In this document: positions 36,019 to 47,606 of the stretch, piece after piece
Layout of the letters: each line of letters begins with the position of its first letter
How positions within the stretch are numbered: the first letter of the stretch is position 1
Origin: Tupaia tana
Lineage: Eukaryota; Chordata; Mammalia; Scandentia; Tupaiidae
Length of the DNA: 64,000 bases
Direction: 5' to 3'
NCBI GenBank assembly: GCA_026018925.1
Contig: JAKSZU010000026.1
Coordinates: 20,068,759 to 20,132,758, forward strand
The notes under the pieces: generated by a model
The model's database searches: none
Seen by the model: only the letters and a program-made list of their open reading frames with translations
What the model was told of the DNA's origin: nothing
Position numbers and translations under genes: made by a program

Positions 36019-36178
36019 TTCCTACTTCAATCCTAAAGTGCTTTAGAAGTAATGCCAAATCTAAATCACTCTCACCCTCACATTTAATAGAGCTGGAGTA
36101 GGTACTATCTCTGGCTCTAGTTTAATGGGAACTGCTGCTTCAGTCTCCACACCTAGTTCTAATGCACTAAGTGGCACT
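36019..36178 (-). pseudogene. SBNO1: Duplicated copy of SBNO1 exon 3 with part of intron 3
   Basis: From 36076 to 36178 it matches 103 of the 105 bp of exon 3 with six differences (about 94%), and the match continues about 55 bp into intron 3. The frame stays open; changes are V to I, Q to L, T to I plus silent ones, and the psi-K-x-E motif survives as IKLE. The donor is kept as GTGAGA. The real acceptor with its pyrimidine tract is missing: homology stops two bases short of the exon start, where other sequence (ACTTTAG) and a P SINE head follow. Use of that AG would be out of frame and reach a stop within six codons. Probably a dead exon. Confidence 0.88.
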
Positions 36179-36185
36179 AAAGTTT

Positions 36186-36440
36186 AGGACCAGCCACAGG
36201 GTATGGAAGTTAAGGTGGCTGGATCCCACATGGCTATGAGTTTCGAATCTCAGACCCAGTGGCTTAAGAAACATAGAGTACATATGTGTGCATGCCCAAA
36301 ATTCCAACAGTAGAGTAGAAGAGAAGGGAGCATGAACAACAAATACTCCCGGGGGGGGGGGGGGGGGGGGCGGGGGCTCTCATTTTCCCTCTCCCTCCCT
36401 CCATTGCTCTCTAGAGAGCACACATACCTTATAGCAAAAA
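36186..36440 (+). repeat. P-type SINE with poly-G run
   Basis: Head 'aggaccagccacagggtatgg', end 'accttatagcaaaaact', with a 20-base G run at 36351-36370. It bounds the exon 3 copy on its right side. 36441-36732 is plain intron. Confidence 0.7.
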
Positions 36441-36732
36441 CTAAAGATAGTATGAATTTATTTTGGCACAAAGAAATTTTGAAATTCTGCATAGTTTATT
36501 CAGATTTACATTTTCCATGACCTTTCTGAAGGACCCAAGAGCAGAAAATAATCTGTTCTGTTGGTTTTCATCACAAGTATTTTCTACTTCATGAATACAC
36601 ATGAATAATTAACATAAAAATATCATTCACATGTACACTTAAAGGATTAACAATACTTATCTCTACCAAAAATTTACAAATGAAGGGAACAAAACCTATT
36701 TCTATTACTAGAGGTTTTAGGAAAACTCTTAC

Positions 36733-36864
36733 CTGCTGAACTGGAGGGGTAGTTGTCGGAGCTGCAAGACCTGCATCTCCACCATCAATATCAAAGAGGT
36801 CATTCGGGCTAATCCCACTCTCACTCAAAGCAGCAAGCAGTAAATCTTGCCCTGGTTCCACCAT
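36733..36864 (-). CDS. SBNO1: SBNO1 coding exon 2 with the start codon
   Basis: 132 bp, 44 codons. The acceptor TTTTTTAAAG lies directly before the ATG (36864-36862), so the start codon is the first triplet of the exon. It encodes [20 protein letters not shown], then [20 protein letters not shown] and PVQQ; the donor CAG is followed by GTAAGA. The first 34 residues match human; the proline/threonine stretch differs slightly. Acidic and aliphatic N-terminus typical of SBNO1. No in-frame alternative start is needed. Confidence 0.96.
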
Positions 36865-38211
36865 CTTTAAAAAACAAATAAATAAATATTAACATAAAAA
36901 ACTTAAAGTGACAAGTATGAACTCTCCTCTAACATAAACAAGCCAAATTTTCTACCAGACTCAATCATTCAATATTTGTGGGTCAGTCAAAGAGAACAAG
37001 AAAGGTCGTCTTTGATCTCAGGAAGATCACACTAAGGTGGAAAGGATAGCAAGGTATATGAATCACAAGAGTGCATGTTTACTAAGTTATACCAACATAG
37101 AAATAAAAACAGAACTTTACCAGGAACAAAGATTACAAAGATGATGAGAGCTGAATCTCAAAGGAGAAATCAGGTGGACAAGGATCTTCTGGACGATGCA
37201 ATCAGACTGACAGACGGATGAAAGAATTTGCCACTGCTTAAAAACTACAACTAAAGGGGCCAGTAAGTGGCACGGTGGTTAAGGCACTAAACTCCCACAT
37301 GGTCAATAGCAGTTTGCATCCAGGACCCTTGAAACACATTAGGGGCATGCCCCAAACCCCAAGAGAACAGGGAAGGATTGCAGAATGGCCATACCCCCCG
37401 GGGATAATTTCTCAGTTTCTGTCTCTTTGGCGAGCACACGTGTCCTATAGAAAAAAACTACAGCTAGCATACTTCAACATGGGTACAGAAGCAAACTTGG
37501 AATAGAAATATGGGACTCGGGTAGGAGATGGTAAGACATGAGGAAGATAATGCCCAACACCTTGTATACAATGCTAGAAAGTTCTCAGAAGGCAAAAGGG
37601 GTCGCATAACAGGGTTTCAGATGGAAGACTGCCTGACACAGACTTGTGGTTTAGAACGCCTATTTGCCAGTGGTGTGAAAACAGAGAGGGGACCGAGTAA
37701 GACCAGAGGAAGGAAGACATTAGGAAACAGCTACAGCAGAGCAGGAGAGACGATGTGTTACAACTGCAGGGAGAGAACAGAAAGAAAGGGGATGGATTCC
37801 AAGATATTTAAGAGAGAAAATCCACCGCACTTAGTTTAAATAAAAACTCAGAATGGAAGAGAGAATATAAACACACCAGAGAAAAACCATGAGTTGACGG
37901 ATAATTAGAGTTAAGCCAAAGCACCAAGCCCAGGACCCTGAAGGATGAACTGTGTGTTCAGCAGTGGGAAAGCCAATGTAGGAGCAAATACATTTTAGGT
38001 TGGGGTTTTCCACCTATGATCTCAGCAGCCAGGCCGAAGTGCTGTACCTCTGGAATGAATTTTTAGTACTCATTTTACATGGAGAAAAAAGAAAATTAAG
38101 AGTTTTCTCAATTGTTTCCTTATTAATTTATCTGAAATAACCCATTTATACAAACATATTTATGAGAAATCTGGCTCACCTGTTTTTCTCGGAAACTAAT
38201 TTCTTTATTTC
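36865..38211. other. SBNO1 intron 1, 3' portion
   Basis: Holds one plus L SINE at 37256-37454 with flanking aaaactacaacta and aaaaactacagcta. Around 37660-37830 a purine-rich stretch (ggggaccgagtaagacc, aagaaaggggatggattcc, aagatatttaagag) resembles a common old mammalian repeat whose name I cannot recall. Nothing else is recognised. Confidence 0.6.
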
Positions 38212-39508
38212 TTTTTTAAAGAATTATTTTATTGGGAACCAGCAGTTAGCATAATGCCTATGTCGCTGGACTCCCACGTAGTCAACCGCGGTTCGCGTCC
38301 CGGACCCGGTGGCTTAAAACTCACGCTGGGCGCGTGTGCGTGCGTGCCCAAGATCCCAAGAGGAGAATGGAGGAGAAGGGATTGCGGCGTGACCATCCCC
38401 CCGGGGGGTGATTTCTCGCTTTCTGTCTCTATGTCTGTTTCTGTCTGGCAAGCGCACGCGCCCTATAGTGAAAAAGCTATCCAGAAAGAAAAAAAAATTA
38501 TTTTATTTAACTTTATTTATTTATTATATTTTGACAAGGGGTGGGGGTGGAGAAAGTAAGAAAGCAAGAAAGCAAGCTGCCAGGCCTAGGAGTAGAATCA
38601 AGGTCGGCCATGTGGGATTCCAGCATCATTAACCACCACGCCACCTGCTGGCCCCAGAAAACTAATTTTTTTTTTTTTTTTTGGAGAGGTTTTTTGCTAT
38701 AGGGCGCGTGCGCTCGCCAGACAGACAGAGAGAGACAGAGAGACAGAAAGCGAGAAATCACCCCCCAGGGGGGATGGTCACGCCGCAATCCCTTCTCCTC
38801 CAGTCTCCTCTCGGGATCTTGGGCACGCACGCACACGCGCCCGGCGTGAGTTGTAAGCCACCGGGTCCGAGACGCGAACCGCGGTCAACTACGTGGGAGT
38901 CCAGCGACATAGCCATTACGCTAACTGCTGGTTCCCAAAACTAATTTTTATTTTTTGAGAGTTTTTCGCTATAGGGCGCATGCACTTACCAGAAAAGACA
39001 GAGAGAGACAGAGAGACAGAAAGCGAGAAATCACCCCCCAAGGGAGATGGCCATGCCACAATCCCTTCTCCTCTCGGGATCTTGGACACACATGCACACG
39101 CGCCCGGTGTGAGTTTAAGCCACCAGGTCCGGGACTCGAACCACGGTAAACTACATGGGAGTCCAGCGACATAGCCATCAAGCCAACTGCTAGTCCTACA
39201 GAAAACTAATTTCAAGTTACATAAATAAAATACTAATTTGGGAACCAGCAGTTAGCGTAATGGCTATGTCGCTAGACTCCCACGTAGTAGACCATGGTTC
39301 GCGTCCCGGACCCGGTGGCTTAGAACTCAAGCCGGGTGCGTGTGCGTGCGTGCCTAAGATCCCGAGAGGAGAATGGAGGAGAAGGGATTGCGGCGTGACC
39401 ATCCCCCCTGGGGGGTGATTTCTCGCTTTCTGTCTCTATGTCTCTCTCTGTCTGTCTGGCGAGCGCACGCTCCCTATAGCGAAATAAACCTCTCCAAAAG
39501 AAAAAAAA
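38212..39508. repeat. Stack of young L SINEs at repeated target sites
   Basis: Minus S 38212-38656 interrupted by plus L 38234-38492 (target aagaattattttatt); minus L 38666-38936; minus L 38947-39196; plus L 39240-39508. The motif aaaactaattt occurs before the first minus L, between the two, and after the second (about 38658, 38937, 39202). The last plus L is flanked by aatactaattt on both sides (about 39228 and 39508). Several copies keep most CpGs, a sign of recent insertion. Confidence 0.9.
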
Positions 39509-39657
39509 ATACTAATTTTCAGCTGCTCCATTTGCCCTCTGTGTGATCAAATTATATGCCAGTGTTTCATGATGTCCTACAAAAAGGGTGTTAGAGCCAA
39601 GAGCACCATAACCGCGACTCACAACATAAGAAATGACCGTTTTAGATCAAAGTGCTA

Positions 39658-40867
39658 TTTTTTTTTTATTTTTAATTTGTTATAGGGCATGTGCGCTAAT
39701 TGGAGACAGAGAAAAAAGAAAGTGAGAAACCACCCCCCACGGGAGACGACCACGCTACAATCCCTTCTCCTCCATTCTCCTCTCAGGATTGTGGATGTGC
39801 ACGTATGTGCACACAAACGTTCAGTGATGTTCTCCAAGCCACCAGGCTAGGGCTCTAACCCTGCAGTCAACCACATGGGGACTAGAGGCCTTTACCACAC
39901 CCCCTGGCTGGCCCCAAAAGCGATATTTAACAAAGAAATCCTTTACTAAGTCTAAGTCAAATTAGCTTATGTATCATTTAGACAGATGTTCTAACAGAAA
40001 CACAAATGAGTTTAAGATGGAAACAAACCACAGGTATACCAAACAAAACTGAGGAAAGAACCACTGTTTAAGAGGACAGATGGGACCAACCCATGACACA
40101 GTGTTTACGGAAGCTCTTTCCCACACAGCAGACTATTGCTGTTGGAGTCCTGAATCCAACAGCTTGAAAAACACACTGCATATATGTGCATGCATGCTCC
40201 AAATCCTAAAAGGCGGGAGAGATGAATAAAGGACAGTGGAGGGACCAGCAGTTAGCGTAATGGCTATGTTGCTGAACTCCCATGTAGCCAACCACGGTTT
40301 GAGTCCTGGACCCAGTGGCTTAAACTCACACCAGAAGTGTGTGCGTGTGTGCCCAAGATCCCAAGAGGAGAATGGAGGAGAAGGGACTGCAATGTGGCCA
40401 TCCCCCCTGGGGGGGTGATTTGATTTCTAATTTTTAGTCTCTCTGTCTCTCTCTGTCTTTCCAGCAGGCGCATGCACCCTATAGCAAGAAAAAAAAAAAA
40501 ACTCTCGAAAAACAAACAAACAAACAAACACAAGGACAGTGGCATGACCATACCCATAGGGGGCACTTTCTCACTTTATCTCTCTGTCCCTGGCAGGGTG
40601 CAAAGTGCACATAAACTTTGGCAAGGTTATTTAAAAAAAAAAAGGATAGGAGGAGCAACCAGCAGTTGGCGTACCGGCTATGTCGCTGCACTCCCATGTA
40701 GCTGACCGCAGTTCAAGTCCCAGAGCCCAAGATCCCAAGAGGAGAGTGGAGGAAAAGGGAATGCAGCGTGGCCATCCCCCCAGGGGGTGATTTCTCGCTT
40801 TCATTTCTCTGTCTCTTTCTGGCGAGCACACGTGCCCTGTAACAAAAAAACCTCTCCCAAAAAAAAA
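39658..40867. repeat. SINE cluster in intron 1
   Basis: Minus P 39658-39916; plus P 40081-40240 and 40533-40645, split by plus L 40241-40532 with flanking aaggacagtgg on both sides; plus L 40654-40867 lacking about 45 bp in its middle, flanked by aaaggataggagg and aaaggatgggagg. Confidence 0.85.
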
Positions 40868-41012
40868 GGATGGGAGGAAAGACAAAGAGCCCAAAGGAGA
40901 TTTCTCCAGAAGTGTTCAGAGAAAGGAAAAGAGGTCTAAGGAAGAAAAACGCTGAGCAGGAAAAGAAACTGACAGTGACAAAATAAGTCCCCCAAGCTGG
41001 AGACTGCTAGGC

Positions 41013-42290
41013 TCCTCCTAGACATGACCTTATTTAAGCCCACAAATGCACTGAGTGACATAGATAATATATTTCTAGAGCTGAAACTGAGGTTCAGAAA
41101 GCTTCAATTACTGGGCCGGCAGATGGCATGTTGGTAAAGGGCACTGGATTCCCACGTGGCCGACCATGGTTGAGTCCTGGACCTGATGGAATGCTTTCTC
41201 ACTTTCCCTTTCTCTCTGTTCTGTGGTAAAAATTAAAAATGATAATAAATGGAATTAAATAAATTTTTTTTCTTTTTTTTTTTTTCTTTTCTTTTTTTTT
41301 TTGAGAGGTTTTTGCTATAGGGCGCGTGCGCTCGCCAGACAGAGAGAGACATAGAGACAGAAAGCGAGAAATCACCCCCCAGGGGGGATGGTCACGCCGC
41401 AATCCCTTCTCCTCCATTCTCCTCTCGGGATCTTGGGCACACACGCACACGCGCCCGGCGTGAGTTTTAAGCCACCGGGTCCCAGACGGGAACCGCGGTC
41501 GACTACGTGGGAGTCCAGCGACATAGCCATTACGCTAACTGCTGGTTCCCAATAAATATTTTTTAAAAAGCTTAAATTACCCACCAAAGTTCACCCAGGA
41601 GAAAAAAAAAAAAAAAAAATCACCCAGATAGGGAGTGGTAGAAAATTAGAATCTAGGGGCCAGCAAGTGACATGACAGTTAAGAGCCCTGGACTGCCAGA
41701 TGGTCAACTGCGGTTCAAGTCCCGGACCTGGCGGCTTGCTTTCTCACTTTCTCTCTCGATCTGTTCCTCTCTGGTCAAATTAAGATAAATAAAGTTAAAT
41801 AAAATAATTCTTAAAAACAACAAAAAAAAGAAAAATTAGAATCTAGGAACCAGATGATGGTACAATGGTTATGTCGCTGGACTCCCATGTGGTCGACTGT
41901 GGTTTGAATCCCAGTCGTGGTGGCTTAATACTCATGCTGCTCAAAATCTCAAGTGAAAGGAGAAGGGATTGTGGCATGGACACATTCCCCCAGGTGGGGG
42001 GCAGTTCTCGCTTTTTGTCTGTCTCATCTGTGAGCTCATGTGCCCTCTGGCAAAAATCTCAAAAACCTCTCTCAGGCATGGTGGTTGGACAATTTCACAT
42101 GGCTGACCATAGTTCAAGTCCCAGACCTGATGGCTTGCTTCCTCACTTTCTCTCTCTCTGGTCAAATTTTAAAAAAATGAATGAATAAATAAAGTAAAAT
42201 AATTCTTTAAAAAAAGAAAATTAGAATCTAGATAGTTCAAACTCCCAAGACCCATGGGTTCTCTCTTTAACAGTAGATAAAGTTGGTACT
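41013..42290 (+). repeat. MIR element broken up by younger insertions
   Basis: MIR pieces at about 41013-41112 ('gagctgaaactgaggttcag'), 41567-41598 ('cttaaattacccaccaaagt'), 41620-41655 and 42219-42290. Inserted are plus S 41113-41267 with minus L 41268-41550 in its tail, an A-run with flanking tcacccag (41599-41619), plus S 41656-41830, plus L 41847-42068 and a truncated plus S 42070-42217. gaaaattagaatctag or a close variant occurs three times (about 41641, 41831, 42219). Confidence 0.75.
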
Positions 42291-42294
42291 AGTG

Positions 42295-43060
42295 GGGGAC
42301 CAGCAGATGGCGAACCGGCTATATCACTGGACTCCCATGTAGTTGACCGAGATTTGAGTCCCAGACCCGGTGGCTTAAATTCATGTCAGGTACATGTGCG
42401 TGCATGCCCAAGATCCCGAGAGGAGAAATGGACTGCGACCTGGGGGGGGGGGGGGGGGGGAGGGTGGTGATTTCTTGCTTTCTGTCACTGTCTGTCTTTC
42501 CGGCGAGTGCACGCGCCCTATAGCAAAAACCTCCCCAAAAAACAAAAAGTTAGTGCTAGTGGGACCACCAGATGGCATAATGGTTACATCAATGGACTGC
42601 CACATAATCAACCAAGGCTTGAATCCCAGACCCAACAGCTTGAAACTCATACCAGCTGTGTGTGCATGCATGCCTGAAATGAGAGGAGATTGTGGTGTGG
42701 CCATCCCCCGTGGGTGATTTCTCTTTCTGTCTCTGTTTCTCCTGGCGAGCACACATCCCTATAAAATCTCCTTAATACAAAAGACTAAAACTTGGGACCA
42801 GCAGTTAGCGTAATGGCTATGTCGCTGGACTCCCACATAGTCGACCGCGGTTCAAGTCCCGGACCTGGTGGCTTAAACTCAACGTCGGGCACGTGGGCGT
42901 GCATGCCCAAGATCCCGAGAGGAGAATGGAGGAGAGGGGACTGTGGCGTGGCCATCCCCCCTTGGGGGTGATTTCTCGCTTACTGTCTCTCTGTCTCTGG
43001 CTGGCTGGCGAGCACACATGCCCTGTAGCAAAAAAAAACCTCTCCAAAAAAAAAAAAAAA
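42295..43060 (+). repeat. Three L SINEs in intron 1
   Basis: Plus L 42295-42545 with a 19-base G run (42442-42460), flanked by aagttggtactagtggg and aagttagtgctagtggg; plus L 42559-42778, which reuses that second site; plus L 42794-43060 flanked by actaaaactt and attaaaactt. Confidence 0.85.
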
Positions 43061-43089
43061 ATTAAAACTTGGAAGTAAGGCCTGAGTTT

Positions 43090-43200
43090 GAATCAAAACC
43101 ACACGTAACGCCAGGAGGAATGGCATGTGCCTGCCTGAGGTTCCAGCTACTTAAGCGGCTGAGACAGTAGGATTTAGACAGAGACCCCGCCTTTAAAATA
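43090..43200 (+). repeat. 7SL/Alu-like SINE fragment
   Basis: Contains 'ggcatgtgcctg', 'ggttccagctactta', 'gcggctgagacagtaggat' and 'gacagagaccccgcctttaa', following the Alu/7SL order with the middle deleted. The polyA-like end is short. Better preserved than the fragment at 2680. Confidence 0.7.
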
Positions 43201-43209
43201 AGAGAGAAA

Positions 43210-44800
43210 AGGCCGGCTCTATAGTATGGTAAGTGGTAAGGGAGTAAGATCCCAAATGGCCAACGACAGTTCAAATTCTGGACCAGAGGCTTGAAAAACA
43301 AACCAAGCATATGTAAGTGCATGCCCCAAATCCCAACAAGATGGAGAAATGGAGAGGGGGCTGTGTGACCAGGCCACACTGGGAGAGTGCTTCTTCCCTG
43401 TCTCTCACATGCACTTCGAAATTTAAAAAACTAAAAAATACTGGAGGAGAGACAAAGTATTATTCACCAAGATGGAAATAACAAGCAGGAACTGGATGAC
43501 AGAGGCAAATGGAGGGATGCTCAGGTATGGACTAAAGACCCGTTTTTCTAATAGGCGTATTTGACCACAGTTTACAAGTTTCTTAACAGACGGTACAAAG
43601 TATGTAAAACTCTAAACCAATGCTTTGAAAATACTATCAATCCTGGGACCAGCAGTTGGTGTAATGGCAATGTCACTGGAGTCCCGGACCCGGTGGCTTA
43701 AACTCACGCTGGGCGCCATGTGCGTGTGTGCCCAAGATCCCAAGAGGAGAATAGAGAAGGGACTGCGATGTGGCCATCTCCCCTGGGGGGTGATTTCGCA
43801 CTTTCTGTCTCTCTGTCCCTCTCTGTTTTTCTGGCGCGTGCATGTGCCCTGTAGCAAAAACCTCTCTTAAAAAAAAAAAAAAAAAAAGATCCGTAAAATA
43901 CTTCATTAGGATCAACTGAGCCAGTGAGAATGGGGGGTTCTGGCCCACCCATTACAGGTAATCTTGGCCAAGACTATTAGAATTTTAGAGAACCAACAAA
44001 ATGTCTTTTTTAACGTAAGCACTGGAAATTATTTATTTACATTTGAAAGAAAAGTACACTTAAACCGGTAACTTCCAAACTACAGACCAGTGTCCTTGGC
44101 ACCCAAAGGGTTCATTAACCCATCAGATATAAATTGAGCCCTGACTGTACTCCAAAGTACAGAATGGCTTGAAAAACATACCAGGCATGTGCATGTGTGA
44201 CCAAAATCCTGAGAGAACAGAGGTGAAGCAATTTCAGAGTGGCCACCTCTCCAAAGGAGTGCTTTCTGTTTCCCTGTCTGTCTCTTCTCAGCTAGCACAC
44301 ACGCCCCGTACAGAAACACTACGAATGAAATGTAACTTGGTGAAAAGTGTGGCTGAATTCACAAAAGCTGATGTGTATTTTCTTCACAATAAGCATCAAA
44401 AGTATAAAAATACCATGGAAGAAAGGAATTTCACATGTTCATATAGGAAAAAAGGTGGCAACAATCACCACTGATGACCAGCTCAGCATTCATACACAGG
44501 AATCACAATTTGATCTGCCATTTCACACATCAAAACATGCTGCGGTCAGCCTATGGACTGGTGGTTAAAGCACCTGGATCCCACACTGCCCATATCCCGG
44601 GACTAAGAGTCCCGCACAATCCAGCAGTTTGACAAACAGACCAAGCACATGTGCATGTGTCCCCAGATCTTAAAGGGAAGAAGAAGACATGGAGGAGAAG
44701 AGTCCGTAGCACGGCCATTTCGTAGGGCTGCTCTCGCCCTCCCCCTCTCTCTCTCTCTGGCAAATGAACATGTCTGCCAGCAAGTTTTAAAAAAAAAAAT
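43210..44800 (+). repeat. SINE cluster in intron 1
   Basis: Plus P 43210-43438; plus L 43645-43887 lacking part of the tRNA-like region (goes straight from tcactgga to gtcccggac); plus P without its head 44164-44326; plus P 44541-44800. The stretch 43888-44163 shows nothing recognised. Confidence 0.7.
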
Positions 44801-44946
44801 TACATGTACACCACAAATGTATATAATTTTCACTTGTCAACTACAATAAATAAACGACGACGTGAAATTCTCTGAGTAATGACCCAGTACTGACAATGTA
44901 TGTTTTATACACTATTAACAAAAGAACTTTTCTTCTTCTTCTTCTT

Positions 44947-45433
44947 CTTTTTTTTTTTTTTGGAGAGATTTTTGCTATAGGGCACGTGCGCTTGCCAAAA
45001 AAAAGACTGAGAGAGACAGAGAGACAGAAAGCAAGAAAATACCTCCCCAGGTGGGATGGCCACGCCGCAATCCCTTCTCCTCCATTCTCCTCTTGGGATC
45101 TTGGGCACGCAAGCACATGCGCCTGGCGTGAGTTTAAGCCACAAGGTCCGGGACTCTTACTGTGATCGACTACATAGGAGTCCAGTGACATAGCCATTGT
45201 CATCTGCTGATCCCATAATTTTTTATACCTCTTATACACAGTCTAGGGATCCTTTCTCTGTCAAACAGTTGGAAAGAAATTCTCTGGTCTTCAGCAATTT
45301 AAAAAAAAAAAAAGGATAAAGGGAAAGAGAACACCTATCCTATTCTTACTCCATTAAGACAAAACCCTAATATTTAATATACTCCTAGGGGACCAGCAAG
45401 TGGCATGGGGCTTGCTTGCTTTCTCACTTTTCC

Positions 45434-45466
<33 letters not shown>

Positions 45467-46230
45467 CTGTCTGGCCAAATTAAAAAATAAATAATTAATT
45501 AATTAATTCTTAAACAAAAAAATAATAGGGGACCAGCAGGTAGCATGGTGGTTAAGGTGCTGGACACTCCCACATGGCCAACACAGTTCGAGTCCCGGAC
45601 CTGGCAGCTTGTTCTCTCACTCTCTCTCGCTTTGTCTCTCTCTCTGGTCAAATTAAAATAAAGTTAAATAACAATAATTCTTTAAAAAATAATAATAATA
45701 TACTCTTAGTCTGAAACTATTACACACATGGAATTTCAGTGCTTAAGAGAGCCCTTAAAAAGACGGGACCAGCAGATGGCAGAATGGTTCTATCACTGGA
45801 CTCCTACTTAGTTGACTGCGGTTTGAGTCCTGGACCTGGCAGCTTAAAACTCATGTCAGGCGGGGCCGGCAGGTGGCATGGTGGTTATGGCAGCTGGACT
45901 CCCACAAGGTTGACGACGTTTCGAGTCCCGGACCTGGCAACTTGCTTTCTCATTTTCCTTCTCTCTCTCTGGTCTACTTCAAAAGCAAAAATAAATAATG
46001 ACAATTAATAAAATTAAAAAAAAAAAAAAACCCACTCACATCAGGCATGTGTGTGTGCGTGCCCAAAATCCTTAGAATGGAGGAAAAGGAACTGTGACGT
46101 GGCTGTCCCTGTGGGAATGAATTTTCACTTTCTGTCTCTGTCTCTCTCTGCCTCTCCAGTGAGCGCACTTGCCCTACAGCAACTCCAGTGAGTTAACGTA
46201 CCCTATAACAAAATTTAACAATAAGAAGAA
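44947..46230. repeat. SINE cluster in intron 1 with a microsatellite
   Basis: Minus L 44947-45214 preceded by (CTT)n; plus S 45389-45525 that lost its head-body junction and carries (GT)n at 45435-45464; plus S 45528-45698; plus L 45764-45861 and 46031-46230 split by plus S 45862-46030, with flanking actcatgtcaggc and actcacatcaggc. Confidence 0.8.
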
Positions 46231-46242
46231 AAGTTACATTGG

Positions 46243-47606
46243 CTGGGCCAGCCCATAGTGGGGTAGTTAACACTCTAGATCTAACGTAGCTGAGAGTGCA
46301 GTTCAAGTCTCTGACCCAGCATCTTAAGAGACATGCTGGGCATATTTGTGTACATGCTCAGAATCCTGAAAGGAGGGAGAAATGGAGAAGGGACTGTGGT
46401 GTGACCATGCTCCATAGGAGGTATTTTTTCACGTTCTCTCTGCAAGCACATACTCCCCCCTGAAAGTTTAAAAAACAAAGGTGGGGGACCAGCAGTTAGC
46501 GTAACAGCTATGTCGCTGGACTCCCACATAGTCGACCGCGGTTCACGTCCCGGACCCGGTGGCTTAGAACTCATGCCGGGCGCATGTGCATGCGTGCCCA
46601 AGATCCCGAAAGGAGAGTGGAGGAGAAGGGATTGCGGCGTGGCCATCCCCCCTGGGGGGTGATTTCTTGCTTTCTATCTCTCTGTCTGGCTGGCGAGCGC
46701 ACGCGCCCTATAGCAAAAGCCTCTCCTTAATTAATTAATTAATTAATTTTAAAAAAAAACAAAGGTGGAGGAGGGCTGACAGGTGGCATGGTGGTTAAGG
46801 ACGCTGGACTCTCTTATGGCTGACCGTGGCTCAAGTCCCGGACCTGGCTGCTTGATTTTTCACTTTATCTTTCTCTCTCTAGCTTGCTCTATCCCTCTCT
46901 GGTCAAAGTAAAATAAATAAAGTTAAATAAAGTAATTTTTTTTTTTGGAGAGGTTTTTGCTATAGGGCGCGTGCGCTCGCCAGACAGACAGAGAGAGAGA
47001 GGCAGAAACACAGAAAGCGAGAAATCACCCCCCAGGGGTATGGCCACGCCGTAATCCCTTCTCCTCCATTCTCCTCTCGGAATCTTGGGCACGCACGCCC
47101 ACGTGCCCAACGTTGAGTTTAAGCCACCGGGTCCAGAACTCGAACCGCAGTTGACTATGTGGGAGTCCAGCGACATAGCCATTACGCTAACTGCTGGTCC
47201 CAAATAAAATAATTTTTTAAAAAACGGTAGAGAAAGGAGATTGTGGCCTGAGCATACCTGACCGACACCACTGGAGACGCTTTCTCCCTCTTCCTCTCAG
47301 GCAAATATACACACCCTCTAGCAATTAAAATATATTTATCTGGGGACCAGCAGTTAGCGTAATGGCTATGTCGCTGGACTCCCACGTAGTCGACCTTGGT
47401 TCGAGTCCCAGACCCGGTGGCTTAAACTCACGCCGGGCGCGTGTGCGTGCATGCCCAATATCCCAAGAGGAGAATGGAGGAGAAGGGATTACGGCGTGGC
47501 CATCCCCCCTGGGGGGTGATTTCTCGCTTTCTGTCTCTCTGTCTCTCTCTGTCTGTCTGGCCAGCGCACGTGCCCTATAGCAAAAACCTCTCCAAAAAAA
47601 GAAAAA
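46243..47606. repeat. SINE cluster in intron 1
   Basis: Plus P 46243-46480; plus L 46485-46750 flanked by aaaacaaaggtgg on both sides; plus S 46771-46937 and 47203-47225 split by minus L 46938-47202; plus P tail only 47226-47331; plus L 47343-47606 flanked by aaatatatttatctg on both sides (perfect 15 bp), one of the youngest copies. Confidence 0.9.
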
